From Flavobacterium sp. 1 (GTDB lineage: Bacteria; Bacteroidota; Bacteroidia; Flavobacteriales; Flavobacteriaceae): 64,000 bases of DNA. The stretch lies in contig NZ_PGER01000001.1 of NCBI RefSeq assembly GCF_002797935.1, positions 2,418,001 to 2,482,000 of the forward strand, written 5' to 3'. Both the position numbers and the translations under genes were made by a program. Below are positions 52,959 to 61,544 of the stretch, piece by piece (within the stretch, counting starts at the first letter, position 1; each line of letters starts with the position of its first letter). Under the pieces are notes generated by a model. That model was not told the origin of the DNA and did no database searches. It saw nothing but the letters and a program-made list of their open reading frames with translations.

Positions 52959-54164
52959 ATGAAACCAATAATTTTTATTCCCGGAATTCAAGCAACCAGT
53001 CTTGTCAATAGCAATACCTTTGATTTTAATTATATATGGAACGCCTATGATACTTTAGGCTCATCAATCAGTTCTTCCGTTTTTGGGACATACATTAATG
53101 AAAACCTACAGATCAATCCATTATATGATCAAGGAATTGAAACGATAATAGAGCGTAATCATATTGCTAGATTACCTTATGAAAGTGCAATATTAAAATT
53201 AAAAACCAAACTTAATTGTACAAAAGCTTATAAAGACACTCCTATTTATTTATTTGGTTACGACTGGCGTATGTCAAATATGGAAAGCGCAAAGCGTTTA
53301 AAAGCATATATTGAATATCTCAAACACAAACTGCAAGATAAAAATATTGAAGGATTTAGATTTATCACTCACAGTATGGGTGGTTTAGTACTAACTTGTT
53401 ATTTAAATCTATTAAAAGACGACTTTTCAAGAATAGATAAAATCGTAATGACTGCACCTCCCTTTTTAGGATCCCCCTATTCTTTAATCCATATGGTCAA
53501 AGGTGATGGTGGTTTACGAAGTATCTTAAACTGGGCTATTGGAAGAAATGAGGATATGCGAAAAGTTATTCGAACTTATCCAGGAGTTTATGAATTATTA
53601 CCTGTATATCCTGACGCATTAAAATATATCGACACTGATGAACCCTTAGATTTGTTAAAGAAAATCTATTGGCAAAAAAACATTTATGATGATATTAAAG
53701 ATCTTTTTGATTCCAGATTAGCACTTTTAAACGAATTTCGCTCTCCATCTGGATTAAAGAACTTATCAGATTTACCTAAAGCGATAAAAAACAAAATCGT
53801 TATTGTAATTGGAGAAGGAGACGAAACATTTACAAAAATAAAAGTTAAGAAAAAAGGAGATACAAATAATATTACCAATCTTATTGATTTAAATTCACTT
53901 AACGATGGAAAAGAATCGGGTGACGGAACCGTTCCATTTAAAAGTTCATCAATATATGCTAATGAAATCAAAACATTGGCAGTTAAAAAACAGAATATAT
54001 TTGATGAAATAAGCAATAATCTAGATTTTCATGGACTGTTTTTAAATGATAGTAGAGTTCGAAATATTATTGAGCGTTATCTAACGGTAGAAGAAACAAA
54101 CCCTGTAATCAAAAAACTTGAAAATTGGTGGGATACACCAGATGGTAGCGTTAGGAAAGTATAA
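52959..54164 (+). CDS. LCAT/phospholipase-like acyl hydrolase
   Basis: 401 residues. Lecithin:cholesterol acyltransferase-type fold: IIFIPGIQAT (4-13), LFGYDWR (98-104), the nucleophile elbow ITHSMGGLV with S139, D322 in GDGTVPF and H358 in DFHGLFLND, a full Ser-Asp-His triad. Family members cleave or transfer acyl chains of phospholipids. There is no signal peptide, unusual if it acts on the envelope from outside. It is 58 bp after the membrane-anchored hydrolase and ends at a terminator that closes the cluster. Confidence 0.8.
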   Translation: MKPIIFIPGIQATSLVNSNTFDFNYIWNAYDTLGSSISSSVFGTYINENLQINPLYDQGIETIIERNHIARLPYESAILKLKTKLNCTKAYKDTPIYLFGYDWRMSNMESAKRLKAYIEYLKHKLQDKNIEGFRFITHSMGGLVLTCYLNLLKDDFSRIDKIVMTAPPFLGSPYSLIHMVKGDGGLRSILNWAIGRNEDMRKVIRTYPGVYELLPVYPDALKYIDTDEPLDLLKKIYWQKNIYDDIKDLFDSRLALLNEFRSPSGLKNLSDLPKAIKNKIVIVIGEGDETFTKIKVKKKGDTNNITNLIDLNSLNDGKESGDGTVPFKSSSIYANEIKTLAVKKQNIFDEISNNLDFHGLFLNDSRVRNIIERYLTVEETNPVIKKLENWWDTPDGSVRKV

Positions 54165-54177
54165 TTTATAAAAAAAT

Positions 54178-54215
54178 CCGATAATTTCTCTTTAATTGAG
54201 AAATCATCGGAATAT
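54178..54215. terminator. Bidirectional terminator closing the cluster
   Basis: CCGATAATTTCTC (54178-54190) pairs with GAGAAATCATCGG (54198-54210), 13 bp with one mismatch, between convergent genes. Confidence 0.88.
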
Positions 54216-54235
54216 ATTTTTATCATTTAAACTAC

Positions 54236-55405
54236 TTATTCACCATCAGGCACTGTCTGAAACTTCGTTCTCTTGCTTCCTTCATACATTTCGTATTTCA
54301 CCAATCTAGCTTCAATACTCGCATTAAAAAGTTTAATTTTTCTGGAAGGTTTCAAACCTACAAATTTCAAGGCTTCGAGATTTCCTGTAATAAACCAAGC
54401 ATTGGTACCTGGGTAATTTTTCTTCAAGGTATCTCCAATATTTTTATAGAATTCTTCCATGTGGATATCCAAACGCTCATCATAAGGCGGGTTGAAAACG
54501 ATATGTAATTTCCCTTCCGATGTTTTCTCAGTATCGAAGAAATTCTTTTCTTCAATCTTAATATATTCATCCAGATTGGCATTCTTCACGTTATCTTTGG
54601 CTTTTTGAACCGCAGATGGCGCTTTATCATATCCTTTTATCGTGTAATGAAATTCACGAACACGCTTCAATAAACTATCCTGAATATTATCAAACAAATC
54701 ATTATCCCAATCATTCCATTTTTCAAAAGCAAACTCTTTACGGTTAATATTCGCAGGAATATTACAGGCGATCATAGCCGCTTCTGCCAAGAAAGTTCCT
54801 GAACCGCACATTGGATCCAAGAAATCTGTTTGACCATCCCAACCTGAAAGCAACAAAATTCCCGCTGCCAAAACCTCATTTATAGGAGCAATATTCGTTG
54901 CCGTTCTGTATCCACGTTGGTGTAAAGAATTCCCCGAAGTATCTAATGCTACCGAAACTTGATCTTTGTCAATGTGAATATTAATTCTCAAATCCGGAAA
55001 AACTTTATCAATACTTGGGCGTTGTCCCGTTCTTTCACGAAATTGATCCACAATAGCATCTTTACATTTTTGAGATACAAACTCAGAGTGGTTAAAGTAT
55101 TCCGAATGCACCGTTGCATCAATCACAAAAGTCTGATTGGCATTGATATATTTCGACCAATTTGTTCCGCGAATTCCTTTATATAAAGATTGTTCGTCTC
55201 TTGCTTTAAAAAAATAAATCGGCTTTAAAATTTTCAAAGCTGTACGCAAAGCCAAATTCGCTTTGTACATAAATCCTTTATCTCCCTTAAAACTCACCAT
55301 TCTCACCCCCTGCTCCACATCCTGAGCTCCCAGCATTGTTAACTCTTTCGCCAATATTTCTTCAAAACCAAAAAAGGTTTTAGCAATCATCTTAAAATTC
55401 TCCAT
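54236..55405 (-). CDS. THUMP-domain RNA methyltransferase, RlmL-like
   Basis: 389 residues. A ferredoxin-like/THUMP RNA-binding region (about 1-160) precedes a SAM methyltransferase with FLDPMCGSGTFLAEAAMIA and the NPPY active-site motif (HIVFNPPYDERL), typical of guanine-N2 methylation as in the N-terminal half of E. coli RlmL (23S G2445). The C-terminal RlmK half is absent, as usual in this phylum. Exact rRNA target is inferred. Confidence 0.88.
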   Translation of the reverse strand: MENFKMIAKTFFGFEEILAKELTMLGAQDVEQGVRMVSFKGDKGFMYKANLALRTALKILKPIYFFKARDEQSLYKGIRGTNWSKYINANQTFVIDATVHSEYFNHSEFVSQKCKDAIVDQFRERTGQRPSIDKVFPDLRINIHIDKDQVSVALDTSGNSLHQRGYRTATNIAPINEVLAAGILLLSGWDGQTDFLDPMCGSGTFLAEAAMIACNIPANINRKEFAFEKWNDWDNDLFDNIQDSLLKRVREFHYTIKGYDKAPSAVQKAKDNVKNANLDEYIKIEEKNFFDTEKTSEGKLHIVFNPPYDERLDIHMEEFYKNIGDTLKKNYPGTNAWFITGNLEALKFVGLKPSRKIKLFNASIEARLVKYEMYEGSKRTKFQTVPDGE

Positions 55406-55480
55406 CTTCTATATAAATTCCATCATTTAAATTCCAAATTCCAAACGGTTTGAAATAGTATATTTTCTGCAAAAATACAC

Positions 55481-55488
55481 TAAATTTG
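55481..55488 (+). promoter_or_regulatory. -7 promoter box of the methyltransferase gene
   Basis: TAAATTTG (TAnnTTTG), 30 bp before the ATG at 55518. Confidence 0.6.
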
Positions 55489-55517
55489 CGGGACTTAAAT
55501 TAATTGAAAAAGAATAA

Positions 55518-56282
55518 ATGTCCGATTCCACAAATAACAAAACACAAATTAACGATTCCAATCCCGAAAATTGGTTCGCTTCTTGGTTTGACAGTCCATA
55601 TTATCATATCCTTTACAAAGAAAGAAATTATAGAGAAGCCCAATTGTTTATGGATAATCTAACCCATTACCTCAATCTTCCAGAAAAGGCCAAAGTGCTG
55701 GATTTGGCTTGTGGAAAGGGACGCCATTCTATTTATTTAAATCAATTAGGCTTTGATGTTATTGGTGCCGATTTATCAGAAAACAGCATAAAAGAAGCTC
55801 AAAGAAACAGCAACAAAACTTTGCATTTTCAGGTACATGACATGCGCGAAGTATTTGAAGACAAGTTTGATGCTATTTTCAATTTGTTTACGAGCTTTGG
55901 TTATTTCGAAAACGATGAGGATAACCTAACGACTTTAAAAGCCATTAAAGAAAGCTTAACTGAATATGGTTTTGCTGTAATAGATTTCATGAACGTAACC
56001 AATGTTCTCAATACTTTGGTCCCGGAAGAAGTAAAAACCGTAGATGCAATTGACTTTCACATAAAACGTTATTTAAAAGACGGACATATTTATAAAGAAA
56101 TTGATTTTGATGACCAAGGCCAGCATTATCATTTCACCGAAAAAGTAAAAGCACTTACACTTAAGGATTTCGAACAAATGATGGAAGAATCCGGCATCTT
56201 TCTATTAGATATTTTTGGAGATTATAAATTAAAAAAATTCCACAAAACCGAAAGCGAAAGATTAATTATGATTTTTAAGTAA
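55518..56282 (+). CDS. Class I SAM-dependent methyltransferase
   Basis: 254 residues. The SAM-binding glycine motif is KVLDLACGKGRHSIYL (about 57-72), followed by GADLSENSIKEA and FNLFTSFGYFEND. It has the general methyltransferase type 11/25 layout with a beta-rich C-terminal insert (VKRYLKDGHIYKEIDFDD-like). No signal peptide. Its substrate cannot be read. Confidence 0.88.
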   Translation: MSDSTNNKTQINDSNPENWFASWFDSPYYHILYKERNYREAQLFMDNLTHYLNLPEKAKVLDLACGKGRHSIYLNQLGFDVIGADLSENSIKEAQRNSNKTLHFQVHDMREVFEDKFDAIFNLFTSFGYFENDEDNLTTLKAIKESLTEYGFAVIDFMNVTNVLNTLVPEEVKTVDAIDFHIKRYLKDGHIYKEIDFDDQGQHYHFTEKVKALTLKDFEQMMEESGIFLLDIFGDYKLKKFHKTESERLIMIFK

Positions 56283-56284
56283 GT

Positions 56285-56445
56285 TTTTGGGTCGTTTAAA
56301 AAAAGTTTAAAATTGTTTAAGCGTTTAATACAGTTTTATTTTGGATAACCAATTGTTCAAATCAAGAATAGCTTTTTAAACATATTTAAATTTTTAAACA
56401 ATTTTAAACCTTTAAACTTTTTCAAACAGTTAAACGATTAAACAA
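56285..56445. repeat. TTTAAAC-rich repeat region
   Basis: GTTTAAAATTGTTTAAGCG on one side and TTTAAACAATTTTAAACC with TTAAACGATTAAAC on the other are loosely inverted over 160 bp. It occupies the gap between the methyltransferase and ZIP genes. It looks like the simple GTTTAAA-type intergenic repeats of low-GC flavobacteria. Confidence 0.5.
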
Positions 56446-56450
56446 AAAAC

Positions 56451-57119
56451 ATGAATTACCTTTTACCCTTACTTTCTGTACTTCTTGGTTATTTCATAGC
56501 TTTATTTTTAAAGCCTAAAAGCAAAACCAATCTAAAACTATTGCTTGCTTTTAGCGGTTCATTCCTGCTATCCCTTACTGTGATGCATTTATTACCGGAA
56601 GTGTACGAAAGCCACAATCATAATATTGGAGTTTTTATAATGTTGGGTATTTTGTTCCAAATAATATTAGAATTTTTTTCCAAAGGAGCAGAACATGGTC
56701 ATGTGCATGGTCACGATAAAATGTACCAAATCCCGTGGTTGCTATTCATCAGCCTTTGTATTCATGCCTTCTTAGAAGGATTTCCAGTAAGCCATCATCA
56801 CGATTTAGCCATAGGAATAGCCATTCATCACTTTCCTATTGCTATTATTTTGACAACCTTTTTCATCAATGCAGCTCTCAACAGAAATGCAATCTTTTTC
56901 TTCATGATTACTTTTGCTGTCATGACACCGCTAGGCACTGTTGTCTCAGATTTCATACCTCAATTGAATGATTATTATACTGAGATAACAGCTGTAGTTA
57001 TTGGTATTTTATTCCATATTTCATCTACCATCATTTTTGAAAGCAGTGAAGGACACAAATTCAATATCGCCAAAGTATCTATGATTGTAATCGGGATTGT
57101 TTTAGCTTGTTTTTTATAG
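56451..57119 (+). CDS. ZIP-family metal transporter
   Basis: 222 residues with about seven membrane segments. A His-rich cytoplasmic loop (GAEHGHVHGHD, about 79-89) and the paired transport motifs HAFLEGFPVSHHH and IAIHHFPIA identify a zinc/iron/manganese ZIP importer. Metal preference is not readable. It stands alone between repeat regions. Confidence 0.9.
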   Translation: MNYLLPLLSVLLGYFIALFLKPKSKTNLKLLLAFSGSFLLSLTVMHLLPEVYESHNHNIGVFIMLGILFQIILEFFSKGAEHGHVHGHDKMYQIPWLLFISLCIHAFLEGFPVSHHHDLAIGIAIHHFPIAIILTTFFINAALNRNAIFFFMITFAVMTPLGTVVSDFIPQLNDYYTEITAVVIGILFHISSTIIFESSEGHKFNIAKVSMIVIGIVLACFL

Positions 57120-57171
57120 TTATTTTACTGAATTACAAATAAATAGTTATTAATTTAGCTATCATTATTTG

Positions 57172-57293
57172 GGCGTGTCCCTCCGTAAAAACTACGGGTC
57201 GGGCTTTCCGTTCCCGCTTTTTTTCTTTTTCTTGCCTCGGGTTTAAACCCGAGGCAAGAAAAAGAAAAAGAGCTCCACTACAATCCCTCACGC
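57172..57293. repeat. Dispersed repeat family B, complete copy
   Basis: GGGCGTGTCCCTCCG, CTACGGGTCGGGCTTTCCG, then a long perfect hairpin (arms CTTTTTCTTTTTCTTGCCTCGG-like on each side of GTTTAAAC, about 57221-57270), then CACTACAATCCCTCACGC. This is the best-preserved member and matches the layout of the copy at 36509. Confidence 0.75.
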
Positions 57294-57332
57294 AGAATAG
57301 TGCTTAAAAACAACTTTATATAACATCAAAAA

Positions 57333-57803
57333 ATGGGATTTAAACATTTATTTAAAGCGAAATTGAATTGGAATTCTATCCCAAAAGAAGATATTTCTTC
57401 TTCAAAACAATACCATAAAACTCATCAAATTGCTATTGAAGGAAAAGAAATTTTAAATGTTTCGGCTGCCAAAGCATTCAAAGGTGATCCTAGTTTATAC
57501 AATCCAGAAGATTTATTGTTGAGCAGTGTGGCTTCCTGCCACATGATGTCCTATTTGTATGTTTGTTCCCTAAAAGGAATTGATGTAATCTCCTATCAGG
57601 ATGATGCAGAAGCGACTCTAGAAGTTTTGGAAAATGGCTCTGGACGTTTTATCGAAATACGATTATATCCAAAAATTGTAATCAAGCAACAAGAAAAAAT
57701 AGCAGAAGCCTTAAGTCTGCACGCCAAAGCAAACGAACTTTGTTTTATCGCTAATTCCTGTAATTTCAAAATCGTTCATTTTCCTAGTTGCGAAAGTCAC
57801 TAA
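57333..57803 (+). CDS. OsmC-like redox protein
   Basis: 156 residues. Two conserved cysteines, LLSSVASCHMMSYL and NELCFIANSC, and the KGDPSLYNPEDLLLSSVAS loop place it in the OsmC/Ohr superfamily. The C-terminal cysteine context (LCFIANSCNF) is the one seen in the YhfA-like branch more than in OsmC itself, so peroxidase activity is uncertain. It is the second member of the superfamily in this window. Confidence 0.85.
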   Translation: MGFKHLFKAKLNWNSIPKEDISSSKQYHKTHQIAIEGKEILNVSAAKAFKGDPSLYNPEDLLLSSVASCHMMSYLYVCSLKGIDVISYQDDAEATLEVLENGSGRFIEIRLYPKIVIKQQEKIAEALSLHAKANELCFIANSCNFKIVHFPSCESH

Positions 57804-57822
57804 AAACCACTAAATAAATTTT

Positions 57823-57857
57823 AAAAAAAAGCCTTACTATCTTTTCATAGCAAGGCT
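57823..57857 (-). terminator. Terminator of the alpha/beta hydrolase gene
   Basis: On the minus strand AGCCTTGCTAT pairs with ATAGTAAGGCT and runs into T8. Confidence 0.85.
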
Positions 57858-57874
57858 ATTCTGCAAAATATATT

Positions 57875-58747
57875 TTATCTAAAACTTCTCTGGTTTTCCA
57901 GCCAGTTTTCCGTATGAAATTCACCCTGATTCATTAAAAACTCGTTAAGATATTCATTGAATTCTTTAGGCTGTTCCAGATTAGAAACGTGACCTGCATT
58001 ATCAATAACTTTAAGAATTGAACCTTCTATATGGCTTTTCATATATTCAGATTGTGTCAATGGCGTTACAGCATCTTCTCTGCCGCAAATAATCAATGTT
58101 GGGATTTTTATTTTACTCAAAGTAGAACAAGTCTCTGTACGTACAGCTAACGCTAATAATCCTTGAGAAATAACATGTTTAGAATTAGCAAAGACGATGT
58201 CTTGTAAATTTTCTACCAATTCCTTTTTGTTCACAAAAGAATCTTCATGAAAAACTTTTTTTATAAATCTTTCATTAAAATTAGTCACCCCATCGTTATC
58301 AATCTCTACAATATCCCTAAGTCGTTGTTCTTTTACTTCAGCAGTATCAGCAATACATTGAGTGTCACATAAAATTAAGCCTTCAAAGCGTTCTGGAAAT
58401 CTTTTAACAGCATTTAACGCTATAAAACCTCCCATAGATAATCCACAAATTATAGTTTTATCAATAGCTAATTTATCCATAAACAGAATCAAATCATCAG
58501 CAAACAAACTCATACTCAAAGGTGTTGTTTCATCGGTTGATTTTCCAAAACCCCTTATGTCACAAGCGATCAAGCGATAACTGTTTTTTAAGAATTCGCA
58601 TTGTTCCTTCCACATTGATTTATCAAAAGGAAATCCATGCAAAAAAATAATAGGATAACGTCCTTCCCCAAGATCGTCATACGATAAATTAAAATCATTT
58701 ACTTCCATTGTTAAATCATAACCCTTAGTTTTATTTTCTGTTTCCAT
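57875..58747 (-). CDS. Alpha/beta-fold hydrolase
   Basis: 290 residues from the ATG at 58747. Oxyanion motif IIFLHGFPFDKSMW (33-46), nucleophile S104 in CGLSMGGFIAL, Asp in ICGREDAVTP and His in NAGHVSNLEQP form the standard set. It resembles 3-oxoadipate enol-lactonase/esterase-like enzymes; substrate unknown. A frame extends to 58873 but a promoter box at 58797-58790 lies inside that extension, so the downstream ATG is taken. Confidence 0.85.
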   Translation of the reverse strand: METENKTKGYDLTMEVNDFNLSYDDLGEGRYPIIFLHGFPFDKSMWKEQCEFLKNSYRLIACDIRGFGKSTDETTPLSMSLFADDLILFMDKLAIDKTIICGLSMGGFIALNAVKRFPERFEGLILCDTQCIADTAEVKEQRLRDIVEIDNDGVTNFNERFIKKVFHEDSFVNKKELVENLQDIVFANSKHVISQGLLALAVRTETCSTLSKIKIPTLIICGREDAVTPLTQSEYMKSHIEGSILKVIDNAGHVSNLEQPKEFNEYLNEFLMNQGEFHTENWLENQRSFR

Positions 58748-58789
58748 AATAATATATTTTTTGTTTATAGCTATCCATTTGAGCGAACA

Positions 58790-58797
58790 CAAAGATA
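58790..58797 (-). promoter_or_regulatory. -7 promoter box of the hydrolase gene
   Basis: TATCTTTG on the minus strand, 43 bp before the ATG at 58747. It decides against the upstream start at 58873. Confidence 0.55.
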
Positions 58798-59027
58798 TTT
58801 TTTGAATTACCGAAAACGTTATAGAATTTGTGTTGAGAATTATAGAATTTACTGATTTGGATGTCGATATCATATTTCAAATTACAGCATAGGCTAGCCA
58901 TTTAAACTTTTCAATTGAATGTCTGTTTTTTTAAATCAGAAGATTTCATTAGTATTTTATCAAAGAAAAAGATTAGATTCATTTCTTAAATTTTATACTT
59001 TACCAACTTTGCTACTATTAATTTTTT

Positions 59028-59035
59028 TAAGTTTG
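59028..59035 (+). promoter_or_regulatory. -7 promoter box of murQ
   Basis: TAAGTTTG (TAnnTTTG) 50 bp before the ATG. Confidence 0.5.
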
Positions 59036-59085
59036 CAATAACAAATAAACCGTGTCTATTTTACACGTTTGAACCATAAAGAGCA

Positions 59086-59901
59086 ATGACTTTCACCAAA
59101 ACCACCGAACAATCTTCTAAATACGAACATCTCGAAAAAATGTCAGTTAAAGAACTGATAACTAATATAAATCAAGAAGATCAAACCGTGCCTCTTGCTG
59201 TAGAAAAAGCTTTACCACAAATAGAAATAGTAGTAACCGAGATTGTCTCCAAAATGAAATTGGGCGGACGATTATTCTACATTGGAGCTGGAACATCGGG
59301 ACGTTTGGGAATCCTGGATGCTTCTGAATGTCCTCCTACTTTTGGAGTACCATTTGATTTGGTTGTTGGTATCATTGCCGGCGGGGACACTGCTATCCGC
59401 AAAGCTGTAGAAAATGCCGAAGATAATGCAACACAAGCTTGGCTAGATTTACAGGCTTTTAATGTAAACGAAAATGATGTTGTGGTGGGTATTGCAGCTT
59501 CGGGAACAACGCCTTATGTCATTGGAGGTTTACAAACCTGCAACGAAAATAATATTAGCACCGGAAGTATTTCCTGCAACGCTGGAAGTCCGCTTTCGCA
59601 GACAGCAAAATTCCCAATCGAAGTCATTGTAGGGCCAGAATTTGTAACTGGAAGCTCAAGAATGAAAGCCGGAACTGCCCAGAAATTAGTTCTAAATATG
59701 ATTACCACTGCCACGATGATTCAGCTTGGAAAAGTGAAAGGAAACAAAATGGTGGATATGCAGTTAAGCAACAGCAAACTAGTCGACCGCGGTGTAAAAA
59801 TGATCATGGGAGAAATTCCTGTAACTTATAAAGAAGGTGCTGAACTGCTGGCAAAATATGGCAGTGTTCGAAAAGCTGTTGATTATTATAATGCTCAGTA
59901 A
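59086..59901 (+). CDS. murQ: N-acetylmuramic acid 6-phosphate etherase
   Basis: 271 residues, single SIS domain. It removes lactate from MurNAc-6-phosphate to give GlcNAc-6-phosphate during peptidoglycan recycling. Family signature GAGTSGRLGILDASECPPTF (about 64-83), AGGDTAIRKAVENAEDN and GPEFVTGSSRMKAGTAQKLV are intact. The C-terminus is shorter than in E. coli (298 residues), as in many Bacteroidota. A DUF6095 gene follows by 69 bp. Confidence 0.95.
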   Translation: MTFTKTTEQSSKYEHLEKMSVKELITNINQEDQTVPLAVEKALPQIEIVVTEIVSKMKLGGRLFYIGAGTSGRLGILDASECPPTFGVPFDLVVGIIAGGDTAIRKAVENAEDNATQAWLDLQAFNVNENDVVVGIAASGTTPYVIGGLQTCNENNISTGSISCNAGSPLSQTAKFPIEVIVGPEFVTGSSRMKAGTAQKLVLNMITTATMIQLGKVKGNKMVDMQLSNSKLVDRGVKMIMGEIPVTYKEGAELLAKYGSVRKAVDYYNAQ

Positions 59902-59970
59902 GCAGAATACAGTTTTCAGATGGCAGACTGCAAAATTACTATTACACACATAATGATAAACTAGCAAAAA

Positions 59971-60189
59971 ATGGCTAACAAAGAACACTTAGCAAAAGGA
60001 ATTAAATATTTAACGGGTGCTTTACCGCTCATGTTTATTGGCCCAACCGTTATTTATAATGCTTTTATGAACCAGCATACCAATTGGCATTATTTGGTTT
60101 TAGCCATAGGAATCATTGCTTGTTTAGCTTCTATGTATTTAATGTTTGTGGGATTAAAAATAATAATGAAAGGCATATTTAACGACTAA
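59971..60189 (+). CDS. DUF6095 family membrane protein
   Basis: 72 residues with two hydrophobic helices (about 12-32 and 42-66) and the start MANKEHLAKGIKYLTGALPLM typical of DUF6095. Its stop overlaps the next start (TAATG), so the two are coupled. Function unknown; often found after murQ in Flavobacteriia. Confidence 0.82.
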   Translation: MANKEHLAKGIKYLTGALPLMFIGPTVIYNAFMNQHTNWHYLVLAIGIIACLASMYLMFVGLKIIMKGIFND

Positions 60190-60761
60190 TGGAAGACCTA
60201 ATACACATTCAAAAGACATTTGAAAAAATCACCTATATAGGAAAGAAGATTAACAATCGTGAATTTGAAGATTGCGTTTTTAAGAACTGTGATTTTTCGA
60301 ATAGTGATTTTTCGAATAATAGTTTTATGGATTGTGAATTCATAGAATGTAATCTATCGATGACCCAATTGGGAGGCTCTAGCTTGAAGACTGTAAACTT
60401 CAAGAACTGTAAACTAATGGGGATTCAATTTCAATCGTGTCTGGATTTTTTGTTTAATGTACAATTTCAAGATTGCATGTTGGACTATAGTTCTTTTGCG
60501 AATAAAAAAATGCCCAAAACCAAATTTAATTCCTGTTCCTTGAAAGAAGTCACTTTTATCGGGACCAATTTAACCCAATCGATTTTTGGGAATTGTAATT
60601 TGGACAATGCCATTTTTAACGATACTATTTTGGCTGGCGCTGATTTTACCACAGCATATAATTATAAAATAGACCCCGAATTCAACCCAATGAAAAAAGC
60701 TAAATTTTCCAGTCAGGGAATTGCTGGTCTTTTGGATAAATACGATATAAAAATTGAGTAA
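60189..60761 (+). CDS. Pentapeptide-repeat protein
   Basis: 190 residues with runs of A/S/N-x-F/L-x-x units: FEDCVFKNCDFSNSDFSNNS, then FIECNLSMTQLGGSSLKTVN and IFGNCNLDNAIFNDTILAGA. These build a right-handed quadrilateral beta helix. Qnr-like members mimic DNA and protect gyrase, but most have no known role, and nothing here shows gyrase binding. Coupled to the upstream DUF6095 gene by TAATG. Confidence 0.88.
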   Translation: MEDLIHIQKTFEKITYIGKKINNREFEDCVFKNCDFSNSDFSNNSFMDCEFIECNLSMTQLGGSSLKTVNFKNCKLMGIQFQSCLDFLFNVQFQDCMLDYSSFANKKMPKTKFNSCSLKEVTFIGTNLTQSIFGNCNLDNAIFNDTILAGADFTTAYNYKIDPEFNPMKKAKFSSQGIAGLLDKYDIKIE

Positions 60762-60812
60762 AAACCAAGCGAGGAGCTTACATAGAAATCCAATAGATTT
60801 GCAGAAAACATG

Positions 60813-60995
60813 CGACCCCGCTGGGGTCGAGAACAAAAAATATAATTCGTTTTCTATAAACATATAACCGCTCTGCGGTTAAAAAAATTGACATAATTAA
60901 AATAAATTTTTAATCCACGAAAGTTTTTCAAACCGCAGAGCGGTTATATGTCTATAGAAATAACAAATCACGTTACAACAACTCCGGAGGGGTTG
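60813..60995. repeat. Cluster of REP palindromes beside the RAYT gene
   Basis: Four GC-rich hairpins in 180 bp: CGACCCC-GCT-GGGGTCG (60813-60829), AACCGC-TCT-GCGGTT (60866-60880), AACCGC-AGA-GCGGTT (60931-60945), CAACTCC-GGA-GGGGTTG (60979-60995). The two middle ones are inverted copies extending over 30 bp with one mismatch (60851-60880 versus 60931-60960), a BIME-like layout. They occupy the gap upstream of the transposase. Confidence 0.85.
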
Positions 60996-61051
60996 AATGT
61001 TTATCTATCAACAAAAAACATAAATTTGATTAATTCTAAGAATAAACAAAT

Positions 61052-61516
61052 ATGGCAAATACCTATTCCCAAATTTATATTCAAATTGTTTTTGCAGTTC
61101 AAAATCGAAAATCTCTTATTGGTCATTCATGGGAAGAAGAATTATATAAATACATAACGGGAATAATAACAAATAAAGACCAAAAATTATTAACAATAAA
61201 TGGAATGCCTGATCATATTCATATCTTTATTGGAATGAGGCCAACGTGCTGTTTGTCGGATTTGGTTAGAGAAATCAAAAAAGCATCAAATAGTTTTATA
61301 AAAGACAATAATTTTTGTCCATTAGGTTTTAATTGGCAGGATGGTTTTGGAGCATTTTCATACAGTCATAGTCAATTGAGCAATGTTATCGAATATATCC
61401 AAAACCAGAAAACACATCATCAGAAGAAAACTTTCAAAGAAGAATATTTAGATTTTTTAGAAAAATTCAATATAGAATTTAAAAATGAATATTTATTCGA
61501 ATGGTTTGAAAATTAA
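61052..61516 (+). CDS. REP-associated tyrosine transposase (RAYT, IS200/IS605-like Y1)
   Basis: 154 residues of the Y1 transposase fold. The HUH motif is MPDHIHIFIG, preceded by IQIVFAVQNRKSLI, and the catalytic tyrosine is probably in VIEYIQNQKTHH. It is intact, has no IS ends of its own that I can see, and lies 57 bp after a cluster of REP palindromes, the arrangement of domesticated RAYT genes that bind and cut REP hairpins. A normal IS200 element remains possible. Confidence 0.87.
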   Translation: MANTYSQIYIQIVFAVQNRKSLIGHSWEEELYKYITGIITNKDQKLLTINGMPDHIHIFIGMRPTCCLSDLVREIKKASNSFIKDNNFCPLGFNWQDGFGAFSYSHSQLSNVIEYIQNQKTHHQKKTFKEEYLDFLEKFNIEFKNEYLFEWFEN

Positions 61517-61544
61517 ACAATAACAAACATAATAATCAGACATT

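Noticed and set aside
58748..58873. 42-residue N-terminal extension of the alpha/beta hydrolase
   Set aside because: It contains a promoter box and reads unlike any hydrolase N-terminus.
60948..61157. 69-residue frame overlapping the RAYT gene start
   Set aside because: It begins inside REP hairpins and overlaps the transposase in another frame; composition explains it.
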